This document shows positions 15,983 to 23,165 of a DNA stretch of 64,000 bases, piece by piece. This DNA comes from JAHJKV01 sp963678135 (lineage in GTDB: Bacteria > Desulfobacterota > Desulfovibrionia > Desulfovibrionales > Desulfovibrionaceae). The stretch covers positions 868,001 through 932,000 of the forward strand of contig OY782667.1 of NCBI GenBank assembly GCA_963678135.1, given 5' to 3'. Made by a program: the position numbers and the translations under genes. Position 1 is the first letter of the stretch. Each line of letters begins with the position of its first letter. Under the pieces are notes generated by a model. It ran no database searches. It saw nothing but the letters and a program-made list of their open reading frames with translations, and was not told the DNA's origin.

Positions 15983-17554
15983 CTACATACTCATGCGAAC
16001 AGTATAGAGCCGGCCCTTACGCTCTACTTGAAGCAGTAAGCGAAGGTGCATTCTATAGTATTCAAAGGCTTTGTTATAGGCCTTATTATTGCTGGTTATT
16101 ACATTGCCTATGCGGTGTATAATATCTCCGGTTTGCAATCCCAAATGCGCTGCTGGAGAGCCTTGAAAAACTCTTTGCACCATAACACCATTTTTTTTGC
16201 TCTTAAAGCTTGCGTTTTGGTTGAGGACAATGCCCCATTTTTTTTGAGACAGGTTTTGAATTAATTCTGCGCCTAAAGGCTCTGGTTTGAACTCGGCCGA
16301 AAGCGTCTGCCCGTTTCTGGAAAATGTTGTTTGCAGGGAATTTGTTTGGGTATAGTTTCTCAAAAGTTTTAAGTAATGAAATTTATCCGTGATTTGTATG
16401 CCGTTGAGAGATAAAAGTACATCTCCTGGACGCAATTTTGCTCTGGCAGCAGGAGTGTTTTTAACGATCTCTGTAATCAGTAAACCGTTTGTTTTTGGCA
16501 GGCCTAACGCTGCTGCTGTGGGCTGATTGATGTTTTGACCGTAAAAACCGAGCCAGATAGGGGAAACACTTCCGGTGGAAAGCAGTTCATCAAGCACGCT
16601 TTGTGCTTTATCAATGGGAATGGCAAAACCAATACCTTGACCTGAAGCTAAAATAGCCGTGTTTATGCCAATGAGTTGTCCAAGGATATTAAGCAGTGGT
16701 CCTCCTGAATTTCCCGGGTTAATGGCTGCATCGGTTTGAATAAAGTCTGTGAATACACCTTGCTCGGTATTGATGGAGCGATTGAGGGCTGAAACCACGC
16801 CAGTAGTTACGGTATGTGCGTAGCCATAAGGGTTGCCAATGGCAATGACTGGTTCACCTATTTGAATATCCTTGGAATGCCCTAAAGCTATTTCAGGGAG
16901 GTCTGCAGCATTGTGCAAGCGCAGGACTGCCAAGTCAAAATCAGGTTCTGAACCAATAACTTCTGCTTCAAAGCTGCGACCGTCAAGAAGCCGAACTTGA
17001 ATTTGTGAAGCCCCTTCAATGACATGGGCATTGGTTAAGACCAAAGCGCGATGCCCGTTAATTATGACCCCTGAGCCTGCACCCTCTACTGTGCGCTGAT
17101 GACCGAAAAAGGTTTGCTGAGTATGCGCTACATTGATGTTGACTACTGCAGGAGCAGTGGCTTTGACTGCTTGCACAACCGGAGTTTGCCGTAGGGATTG
17201 ATCCAAAAGCGGTGCACAAAAAGCCGCTACTGGCAAAAAGAATAGGCAAAGAGCAAGGCTAAATATACAAAGGGTAAAACCGGAAAAAACAGCCCCTGAT
17301 ATTTTGCGAGGCAAGAATATGCTGGGTGTTACGCAAGTGCTGAACTTGGAAAAAGAGCTGTACTTGGAAAGATGGCTATATCTGGGAATATATTTGCATT
17401 TGGGCAAATACTCGCATTCTGGCAGATACTCGCATTTGGGCAGATATTTGTCTTTGAAGGGATTGTTGCGTTGGGAGGGCTTGTTATGCTTTAGGGGCAA
17501 GCTCTTTTTGAATATTTGTGTATGATTGGCAAGATGCTGGGTTATACAAGGCAT
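15983..17554 (-). CDS. htrA: HtrA/DegP-family periplasmic serine protease with unusual repeat-bearing N-terminus
   Basis: A trypsin-like protease of periplasmic quality control. The triad is complete: His177 in TNAHVIEG, Asp207 in DFDLAV and Ser283 in NPGNSGGP. Two PDZ domains follow at about 310-410 and 430-520. A hydrophobic signal segment covers about 86-114. Residues 35-70 before it are an odd repeat of six-residue units such as KCEYLPE, encoded by an 18-base tandem repeat. The ATG at 17554 has AGGA upstream. A TTG at 17314 would give a normal signal peptide without the repeat, but lacks a ribosome site. Confidence 0.92.
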   Translation of the reverse strand: MPCITQHLANHTQIFKKSLPLKHNKPSQRNNPFKDKYLPKCEYLPECEYLPKCKYIPRYSHLSKYSSFSKFSTCVTPSIFLPRKISGAVFSGFTLCIFSLALCLFFLPVAAFCAPLLDQSLRQTPVVQAVKATAPAVVNINVAHTQQTFFGHQRTVEGAGSGVIINGHRALVLTNAHVIEGASQIQVRLLDGRSFEAEVIGSEPDFDLAVLRLHNAADLPEIALGHSKDIQIGEPVIAIGNPYGYAHTVTTGVVSALNRSINTEQGVFTDFIQTDAAINPGNSGGPLLNILGQLIGINTAILASGQGIGFAIPIDKAQSVLDELLSTGSVSPIWLGFYGQNINQPTAAALGLPKTNGLLITEIVKNTPAARAKLRPGDVLLSLNGIQITDKFHYLKLLRNYTQTNSLQTTFSRNGQTLSAEFKPEPLGAELIQNLSQKKWGIVLNQNASFKSKKNGVMVQRVFQGSPAAHLGLQTGDIIHRIGNVITSNNKAYNKAFEYYRMHLRLLLQVERKGRLYTVRMSM

Positions 17555-17619
17555 TGTTGCGTATCCTGTAAGCTAGTTTTGAAAAGAAAAGGCATAAGCA
17601 AAATAAGTAAGGTGCTTCG

Positions 17620-17835
17620 GCCAAAGGGTCAAGATTGCTTAAGCTATAAAAAAGCAAAGCAAAAGAAGAAGACAAGAACAAGAACTGGATTCTGAGACTT
17701 CGTGCAGGATGACAAGAAGGGGAGTGAAACGGCAAGAGAGAGGCGTGGCATGGCAAAAGGGGAGTGAAACGACAGAGAGAGTGCAGGAACACGGAAAATG
17801 TGTTTGTGCTACATTTTTAGTGTGTTTGCCCGATT
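17620..17835. repeat. Degenerate R1 element
   Basis: An R1 arm CTGGATTCTGAGACTTCGTG starts at 17685. It is followed by a doubled GGGGAGTGAAACG block and, at about 17800-17835, a degraded terminus (TTTTTAGTGTGTTTGCCC). It lies between the divergent htrA and hicB genes. I see no gene here. Confidence 0.55.
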
Positions 17836-17930
17836 GTGCGCTGGTAAATGCTATTCCTGCTTGACATTATTTGGGGTATTCGTTTTGCTTCTTTGTGAAT
17901 ACTGAAGGGAACGTAATAAAGGATGAGCAT

Positions 17931-18221
17931 ATGCAGTCACTGAAAACCATGTTACCGTTAAAAATTCATTTTGAGCCACAGGGAAGTGAGTGGTTAGCCA
18001 TAGCCCCTGAATTGAACATTGCCACCCAAGGTGAAAATTTTGAAAAAGCACAAGCTAACCTTCAGGAAGCTTTAAGCCTTTTTTTTGAATCTTGCTTGCG
18101 TAGAGGAACCCTTGAGCAAGTCTTGAAGGATGCTGGTATTCAAACTGTTCGGCGTAAAGCTGTTCAGCAAAGCCTATCCTCTTTTATCCTTGATTCCTCT
18201 CCTGTCGAATGTCACGCTTAA
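17931..18221 (+). CDS. hicB: HicB-family antitoxin
   Basis: A 96-residue protein with the HicB-type degraded RNase H fold: PLKIHFEPQGSEWLAIAPEL, then ATQGENFEKAQANLQEAL SLFF. HicB neutralises HicA and usually represses its own promoter. The ATG at 17931 follows AAAGGATGAGCAT; the longer frame from 17871 lacks support. It overlaps hicA by 13 bases. The order hicB-hicA is reversed compared with many hicAB loci. No separate DNA-binding domain is obvious at the C-terminus. Confidence 0.9.
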   Translation: MQSLKTMLPLKIHFEPQGSEWLAIAPELNIATQGENFEKAQANLQEALSLFFESCLRRGTLEQVLKDAGIQTVRRKAVQQSLSSFILDSSPVECHA

Positions 18222-18439
18222 CACCGCAACACTGGAAAGTTTTGGAGTGTGTCTTCAAAACTGATGGCTTTTTGTTTGTCAGACAAGCATCGAGTCATCG
18301 AGTTTATGAAAAAGAGGGCATCCTACGACCTGTTATTATCCCAACATATCCTCAAGTTGGGAGGGATATTATTATGAACTTACTGAAAACAGCGCAAATG
18401 ACACGCAAACGCTATTTTGAATTATTAAAAAAGTGTTAG
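18209..18439 (+). CDS. hicA: HicA-family mRNA interferase toxin
   Basis: A 76-residue double-stranded-RNA-binding-fold toxin that cleaves mRNA when free of HicB. It shows the fold pattern FLFVRQASSHRVYEKEG with catalytic His30, then IIPTYPQVGRDIIMNLLKTAQMTRKRYFELL. The usual Gly two residues before His is replaced by Ser (SSH for GSH), which might affect activity. Its start overlaps the end of hicB. It lies 31 bases upstream of the phosphofructokinase ATG, so read-through into that gene is possible. Confidence 0.88.
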   Translation: MSRLTPQHWKVLECVFKTDGFLFVRQASSHRVYEKEGILRPVIIPTYPQVGRDIIMNLLKTAQMTRKRYFELLKKC

Positions 18440-18470
18440 CCGTTTACTTTTGCTACACGGAGTAAAGTAT

Positions 18471-19808
18471 ATGCCCAGAAAAAGTAAGCGTAAATTTGAA
18501 ATATTGAGCCAAAACGACACGGCTGTCCAAGTGCTTGGCGAGGCTAAAATACCAAATCCTTTGAATTTTGATAGGTATGTCAGTGCAAGTGATTCAGTGT
18601 ATGTTGAAGTGTATGCTGATACCCGTATTGCACATGAAAATGAAAATGCGCCAGCCATGTTTGAACATGCCGGCCCCAGAGAAAAGCTGTATTTTGATCC
18701 GGCAAAAACAAAGTGCGCTATTGTTACTTGTGGGGGGTTGTGCCCCGGGCTCAATGATGTGATTAGAGCTATAGTTATGGAGTGCTACCATAATTATAAT
18801 GTTCCGGCTGTTTTGGGCATACGTTATGGTTTGTCCGGTTTTATTCCTTCCTATGGATATGATTGTCTTGATCTCAGTCCTGAAAGCGTCTCCAATATCC
18901 ATGAATTTGGAGGAACGATTCTTGGCTCTTCCCGTGGCCCTCAAAAAGCCGAGGAAATAGTAGATGCTTTGGAACGCCAAAATATTGCGATTTTATTTAT
19001 GATTGGCGGAGATGGCACCATGAAAGCTGCCAGCAAAGTTATGGCTGAAATATCGAAGCGTGGCAGTAAAATCGCGGTCATGGGTGTGCCTAAAACCATT
19101 GATAATGATATTAGTTTTGTGGAGCGATCTTTTGGTTTTGATACAGCAGTGGAAAAGGCTGCGGAGGCCATACGCTGTGCACATATTGAAGCAGTCGGAG
19201 CCCCGGGAGGCATTGGTCTTGTTAAAGTTATGGGACGCAATGCAGGTTTTATTGCTGCCGAAGCAACCCTTGCTTCACGCGATGTCAATTTTGTTTTGAT
19301 TCCGGAATCTCCCTTTGACCTTCATGGAGAAAAAGGTTTGCTCACTGCCTTGCAACAGCGGATCAGAGAGCGTGGGCATGTTGTTATTGTGCTTGCTGAA
19401 GGAGCAGGGCAGGAACTTTTTGCAGAGCAAGGTGAAAAAGACGCTTCCGGAAATGTTATGTTAGGGGATATTGGCAGTTTGCTTTTGGCTGAAATAAAAA
19501 AAGAATTGAGCAAGCAAGGGCTCACGCATACTTTGAAGTATATTGATCCTAGCTATATTATTCGCTCGGTTCCGGCCAATACAACGGACTCTATTTATTG
19601 TGGTTTTCTCGGAGCGCATTCAGTCCATGCTGCTATGTCTGGTCGAACCGGCATGATTGTTTCTCAATGGAATGGGCGTTTCGTGCATATTCCCTTTGGT
19701 CTGGCCACCAAAGGAAAAAAACGCATAGACGTGAAATCAAATTACTGGCGCGCAGTGCTAGAAAGCACAGGCCAGCCACATTGCATGAAAAACAAAGCAA
19801 GCGCATGA
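18471..19808 (+). CDS. pfk: ATP-type 6-phosphofructokinase, group III
   Basis: Phosphorylates fructose 6-phosphate in glycolysis. The core starts with CAIVTCGGLCPGLNDVIRA and includes GGDGTMKAA, PKTIDND and the substrate loop VMGRNAGFIAA. Two residues decide the phosphoryl donor: glycine in GGDG (position 104 in E. coli numbering) points to ATP. The lysine in PKTIDND (position 124) is the plant/trypanosome-like combination known from ATP-using enzymes. The 80-residue N-terminal extension is typical of this clade. I chose the ATG at 18471 (ACGGAG upstream). Length is 445 residues. Confidence 0.9.
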   Translation: MPRKSKRKFEILSQNDTAVQVLGEAKIPNPLNFDRYVSASDSVYVEVYADTRIAHENENAPAMFEHAGPREKLYFDPAKTKCAIVTCGGLCPGLNDVIRAIVMECYHNYNVPAVLGIRYGLSGFIPSYGYDCLDLSPESVSNIHEFGGTILGSSRGPQKAEEIVDALERQNIAILFMIGGDGTMKAASKVMAEISKRGSKIAVMGVPKTIDNDISFVERSFGFDTAVEKAAEAIRCAHIEAVGAPGGIGLVKVMGRNAGFIAAEATLASRDVNFVLIPESPFDLHGEKGLLTALQQRIRERGHVVIVLAEGAGQELFAEQGEKDASGNVMLGDIGSLLLAEIKKELSKQGLTHTLKYIDPSYIIRSVPANTTDSIYCGFLGAHSVHAAMSGRTGMIVSQWNGRFVHIPFGLATKGKKRIDVKSNYWRAVLESTGQPHCMKNKASA

Positions 19809-19838
19809 CAAGGCCGGTAATATGCGCCTGTACTTTCC

Positions 19839-20477
19839 CTAGTACTCTGGTTTAATAATTGTGTAGCCTAGTTTGCTAATGGCTTCTTCGACCGGAGCTG
19901 GGTTTTCTGTTTTTAAGCGTAAGACCGCAATCCTTCCATCTTTTTCAACAAAGACAGAGGTGGAAATAATGCTAATATTCATCTCTTTAATAATGCTGAA
20001 GATTTCAGCAAGGACACCGGTTTTATCTTCAAAGGCGACCGAGATACGACTTCCGCCTTGCTCTAAACCCATTTCTTCGACAAGAACAGAAAGCATGACT
20101 TGGCGGTTGATATAACCTATAAGCTCTTTATTTTTATCTATAACAGCAAGCCCTGCCAAGTTTTTATCAAACATGCGTTTGGCAGCTTCTTCAATGCTTG
20201 CTTCTGGTTCAATGCATTCCATATTGGTACGCATGATTTTATCAATGGTCAGCTGTGAGACAAGATAGTTGATTTCATGCCTGTTCAAGGAAGTAACCAA
20301 AGAAGGCAGGGCACGGGCAATATCGTTTTCACGAACATAGCCGACCAGCTTACCTGCATCATTTAGCACAAGTAATTTGCCGAGCTTATGTTCATCAAGC
20401 ATTTTTTCAGCATCACTTATCAGTGTTTGCGGAGTGACTGTGACAAAATTTTTGAGCATTCTCAGGCCAACGTACAT
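19839..20477 (-). CDS. CBS-CBS-ACT domain protein
   Basis: A 212-residue cytoplasmic sensor-type protein. Two CBS motifs span about 1-60 and 78-135 (KIMRTNMECIEPEASIEEAAK). An ACT domain follows at about 140-210 (ISVAFEDKTGVLAEIFSIIKEMNISI). CBS pairs bind adenosine nucleotides and ACT domains bind amino acids. The partner is unknown. It converges with pfk and resembles the protein at 59668-60363 in architecture. The ribosome site reads AAAGGAGGCACAC before the ATG. Confidence 0.88.
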   Translation of the reverse strand: MYVGLRMLKNFVTVTPQTLISDAEKMLDEHKLGKLLVLNDAGKLVGYVRENDIARALPSLVTSLNRHEINYLVSQLTIDKIMRTNMECIEPEASIEEAAKRMFDKNLAGLAVIDKNKELIGYINRQVMLSVLVEEMGLEQGGSRISVAFEDKTGVLAEIFSIIKEMNISIISTSVFVEKDGRIAVLRLKTENPAPVEEAISKLGYTIIKPEY

Positions 20478-20580
20478 GTGTGCCTCCTTTTTATATCGGG
20501 ATATATTGTGTTTTTTCGTTCAATCGCGCCAGATTGAAATTATTTTATATCATAAATAATGCCGTGCAGTTGTTTTGCCG

Positions 20581-21027
20581 TCAAGATTTATTTTTATGTG
20601 TGTGTGGAGGGGGAAGGGGGAGGCTGGAGTGTTCCACCGCAGGAGGGATCTGGACTCGCGAAATAAGGGGAACTACGACTTTTGGGGAGAGTTGCCGTAG
20701 ACATAACCTAGTTACGATTTTGTCCAGACCCCGTCTTGGGGAGACAACGACAACTTTTTCCGTTTGTAATGCTTTCCTTTGTGTCAAGCCGTTACAGAAA
20801 ACAGCCAAAAGGGCTGTGTGGTTGCCGTCCACTGCACTCCGAGTTTGAGTTGTTGTCAAATTTTTGTCAGTGCTGGTCTGCAAAGAGCGTGTAACTTTGC
20901 AACACTGGCCAAATTTTTCAAAACCCACTGGATTGAATTTTTCAATCCAAACTCAGACAATAGCCTGAGCACCCGGCGCGACAAAAACAAGAGAAAGAAA
21001 CACGAAAAACGGGAAGAATTTAGACAT
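20581..21027 (-). pseudogene. Putative exported protein gene interrupted by an in-frame TGA
   Basis: From the ATG at 21027 (preceded by AGAGGAAAAAATC) the frame encodes a textbook signal peptide, MSKFFPFFVFLSLVFVAPGA followed by QA. It then meets TGA at codon 25, two residues into the mature part. The same frame then stays open for 123 more codons to a TGA at 20581. A hairpin GGATTGAA/TTCAATCC begins five bases past the TGA. It could be a nonsense-mutated gene, a selenocysteine codon or a very short secreted leader. The downstream peptide has low similarity to anything I know. Confidence 0.4.
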
Positions 21028-21239
21028 GATTTTTTCCTCTTTTTCAGGTTGCCAATTTCTTGATGCTGCGTTTTTTCGCAGGTCGCTACAGTTTATGCCC
21101 AAAGCTAAGCAAAACTCAGGCCAATTTTGTTTTATTGATTATTTTATCCTTGGCAGCAAACTATATATTATTGATTTCTAAGAACTTTTTGCTTGAAGTT
21201 TTATGTGATTCTTCGGGGTAAAATTTTTCCGCATATGCT

Positions 21240-21370
21240 TTTTATCAAAAGTTGAGGTGTTTTTGACAGGCAGTATTGAGCCTTTGAGTAATAAGCAGGA
21301 TTGGGACTTTGAGCAAGAATGTGTTTATCAAAGAGTTCATGTGCTTTTGACAGGCAGTATTGGGACTTGG
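21240..21370. repeat. Imperfect direct repeat of about 86 bases
   Basis: The block TTTTGACAGGCAGTATTG occurs at about 21261 and again at about 21347, with neighbouring words (TTTATCAAAG/TTGAGGTG, TTGGGACTTTGAGCAA/TTGGGACTTGGGCAAA) also repeated. There is no supported gene in this stretch. Confidence 0.55.
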
Positions 21371-21398
21371 GCAAAATAGGTAGCCTGACGGGGTGGTC

Positions 21399-21879
21399 AG
21401 GGCAAACGCATATAAATTTTAGGCTCAATACTTCCTGCCCATTTTATTGTTTCCCCCTTCCTGTCATCCTGCGCGTAAGTCGCAGGATCCAGTTCTTCTG
21501 TCTTCGCTGCTTTTTCTTTTCTTCTCTTCTTCCTCTTTGTTTTTTCTCTTACTGCGTCAAACCCTCATAGTTTGGCTCTGCTGGATTCTGCGACTTACGC
21601 GCAGAATGACAAGAAGGGGAAGCAGAATGACAAGAAGGGGAAGCAGAAGGACACAAGGGGAAAGCAGAAGGACATAAAGGGAAGAAGGAAGACTGGATTC
21701 TGCGACTTCGCGCAGAATGACGGAGGAGGATGTACTGCCACGCTATGTAACGCACTGGATTTTCACGACTTCACGCAGAATGACAAGCAAGAAAGACATA
21801 ACAAGACTGGGGGGTATCGGATACTCCTGAATTTGTTCCAAACTAAGTGTTCGCTTTGAAATTTATATGCGTTTGCCCT
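21399..21879. mobile_element. Complete copy of a MITE-like element with 21-bp terminal inverted repeats
   Basis: The left end AGGGCAAACGCATATAAATT T (21399-21419) is the exact reverse complement of the right end at 21859-21879. Inside are an inward R1 arm (21463-21492), a pyrimidine-rich spacer, an outward R1 arm (21581-21610), a tandem GACAAGAAGGGGAAGCAGAA array, a second outward arm (21693-21721) and a conserved tail GGTATCGGATACTCCTGAAT. No transposase is encoded. The direct repeat GACGGGGTGGTCAGGG touches both ends, either as an insertion duplication or as two R2 ends. Confidence 0.8.
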
Positions 21880-21932
21880 GGACGGGGTGGTCAGGGGGAT
21901 AGCCAAGACTGGAAAAATATTTTACTGACCCT

Positions 21933-22024
21933 ATGAATACATGTGTGCATGAATACATGTGTGCATGAATATATGTGTGTATGAATATATGGGTGTATGA
22001 ATATATGAGTGTATGAATACATGT
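21933..22024. repeat. 16-bp tandem array directly upstream of the gene at 22041
   Basis: Five full units and one partial of ATGAATACATGTGTGC and variants lie at a strict 16-base period. The array ends 5 bases before the AAAGGAGG ribosome site. Copy-number change would alter the leader or promoter spacing of the next gene. Confidence 0.9.
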
Positions 22025-22040
22025 CCAAAGGAGGTTTATT

Positions 22041-22325
22041 GTGGCAGCAACTGTTGAAGAGCTGACTGTACAGTATGAAGAAGGTGATGAAGTTCTTGTG
22101 AAAGAGCTGGACAAGGAGATTTTAACCAAAGGTGCTTGGAGTACCGTGCTTTTCCGGTACCAAGAAAAAAATAAATCCACTGGAGAATTTGGGCCGGACA
22201 AATATGTTATTCGGCGTTATCAAAAGACAGAGGGTCAATATCGACCTAAATCAAAATTTGTGATTTCTTCAAGCAAGCAAGCTGCCAAGATTATTGAAAT
22301 TCTTTCCGGCTGGACAGAAGAATAG
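22041..22325 (+). CDS. Conserved Desulfovibrio-type hypothetical protein
   Basis: A 94-residue cytoplasmic protein opening AATVEELTVQYEEGDEVLVK. It then has a beta-rich core (GAWSTVLFRYQEKNKSTGEF, YVIRRYQKTEGQYRPKSKF) and a C-terminal helix. The GTG start follows AAAGGAGG, so the start is firm. I recall close relatives in many Desulfovibrio genomes but no assigned function. It stands alone behind a 16-base tandem array, which makes its expression potentially variable. Confidence 0.85.
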   Translation: MAATVEELTVQYEEGDEVLVKELDKEILTKGAWSTVLFRYQEKNKSTGEFGPDKYVIRRYQKTEGQYRPKSKFVISSSKQAAKIIEILSGWTEE

Positions 22326-22397
22326 CTGAAAATAAGCAAAGGAGTGGAGCTTGTCTTCAAAATATATTTTGTTTGTAATTTTGCTCTGTTACTTATT

Positions 22398-22450
22398 AAG
22401 AACCATCCCGTCAGGCTTGGCTTGCCACCCCTCCGTGGGAGGGGAATTTT
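22398..22450. repeat. R2 dispersed hairpin repeat
   Basis: AAGAACCATCCCGTCAGGCT is followed by CCACCCCTCCGTGGGAGGGG, in the orientation opposite to that at 1133. The remainder of the 22326-22658 gap is AT-rich with no gene that I can support. Confidence 0.8.
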
Positions 22451-22658
22451 CGAGATAATAGCTTGGTTTTCGTGACAATCTTAAGCGCTTACATATCGTG
22501 ATATATTTGCCTCTTTATTACTCAAAAATCTACAATATATCTTTTTATATCAAAGAGTAAAAAAAAGCGTAAAATTACCGTGCCGAGGTCTCAAAGAGCA
22601 ATTTAATTGAACTTGAATTTGGCTTGAATTGAACTGCGTAAGGGTGGCTAGTATAAAT

Positions 22659-23129
22659 CTAACTGCGTAGGGTGGCTATCATGCGATGGCTTTTGAGCAG
22701 CATGTCCAAGGCAGCGCAGATATTTGGAGCCAAGACATCTGCCTTGTATGCAGCAGCAACAGCGCAACATTCATCACCCACAACACAAATCCCTATTTCT
22801 GCGGATTCTAACATCAGTCGATCATTTATTCCATTGCCAATGGCCACGCAAAATGTACGCCCAAGGTTCTTGACATAATCACGTTTCACATAATCTTCTC
22901 GCCCAGGCCCCAGTACATGCAAGGTAACGGGCAGTTTTTGAATACATTCTGTACACGTTCCATTGGTATCTGCGGTAAGAACGTGAATTTCTAGCAGAGA
23001 GGCCAGTTGCAGGATTCGTTCTGCAACGCCAGATACAAGTTTGCCATCAAGGCCTATGGTACCGTTAAAATCAAGCACCACATATTCCAGTTGCAGACAA
23101 TCGTACCCGGGAACATCCAACTTGATCAT
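22659..23129 (-). CDS. Small HAD-family phosphatase (soluble P-type-ATPase-like)
   Basis: A 156-residue cytoplasmic HAD hydrolase without a cap domain. Motif I is DFNGT with nucleophile Asp20, motif II is in HVLTADTNGT (T52), Lys lies at 82-86, and motif IV is GNGINDRLML at 98-107. The DFNGT form and small size match the group annotated as soluble P-type ATPase domains. The substrate is unknown. It follows the amidase gene on the same strand after about 36 bases, so the two may be co-transcribed. Confidence 0.85.
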   Translation of the reverse strand: MIKLDVPGYDCLQLEYVVLDFNGTIGLDGKLVSGVAERILQLASLLEIHVLTADTNGTCTECIQKLPVTLHVLGPGREDYVKRDYVKNLGRTFCVAIGNGINDRLMLESAEIGICVVGDECCAVAAAYKADVLAPNICAALDMLLKSHRMIATLRS

Positions 23130-23165
23130 TTTTTTGCCTCTTTTGGGGAACAGGGTATAGAGTGT

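Noticed and set aside
20649..20730. tRNA or tmRNA at the G-rich structured region
   Set aside because: A 7-bp closing stem exists, but no T-loop, D-loop, anticodon arm or tag-coding region can be drawn on either strand.
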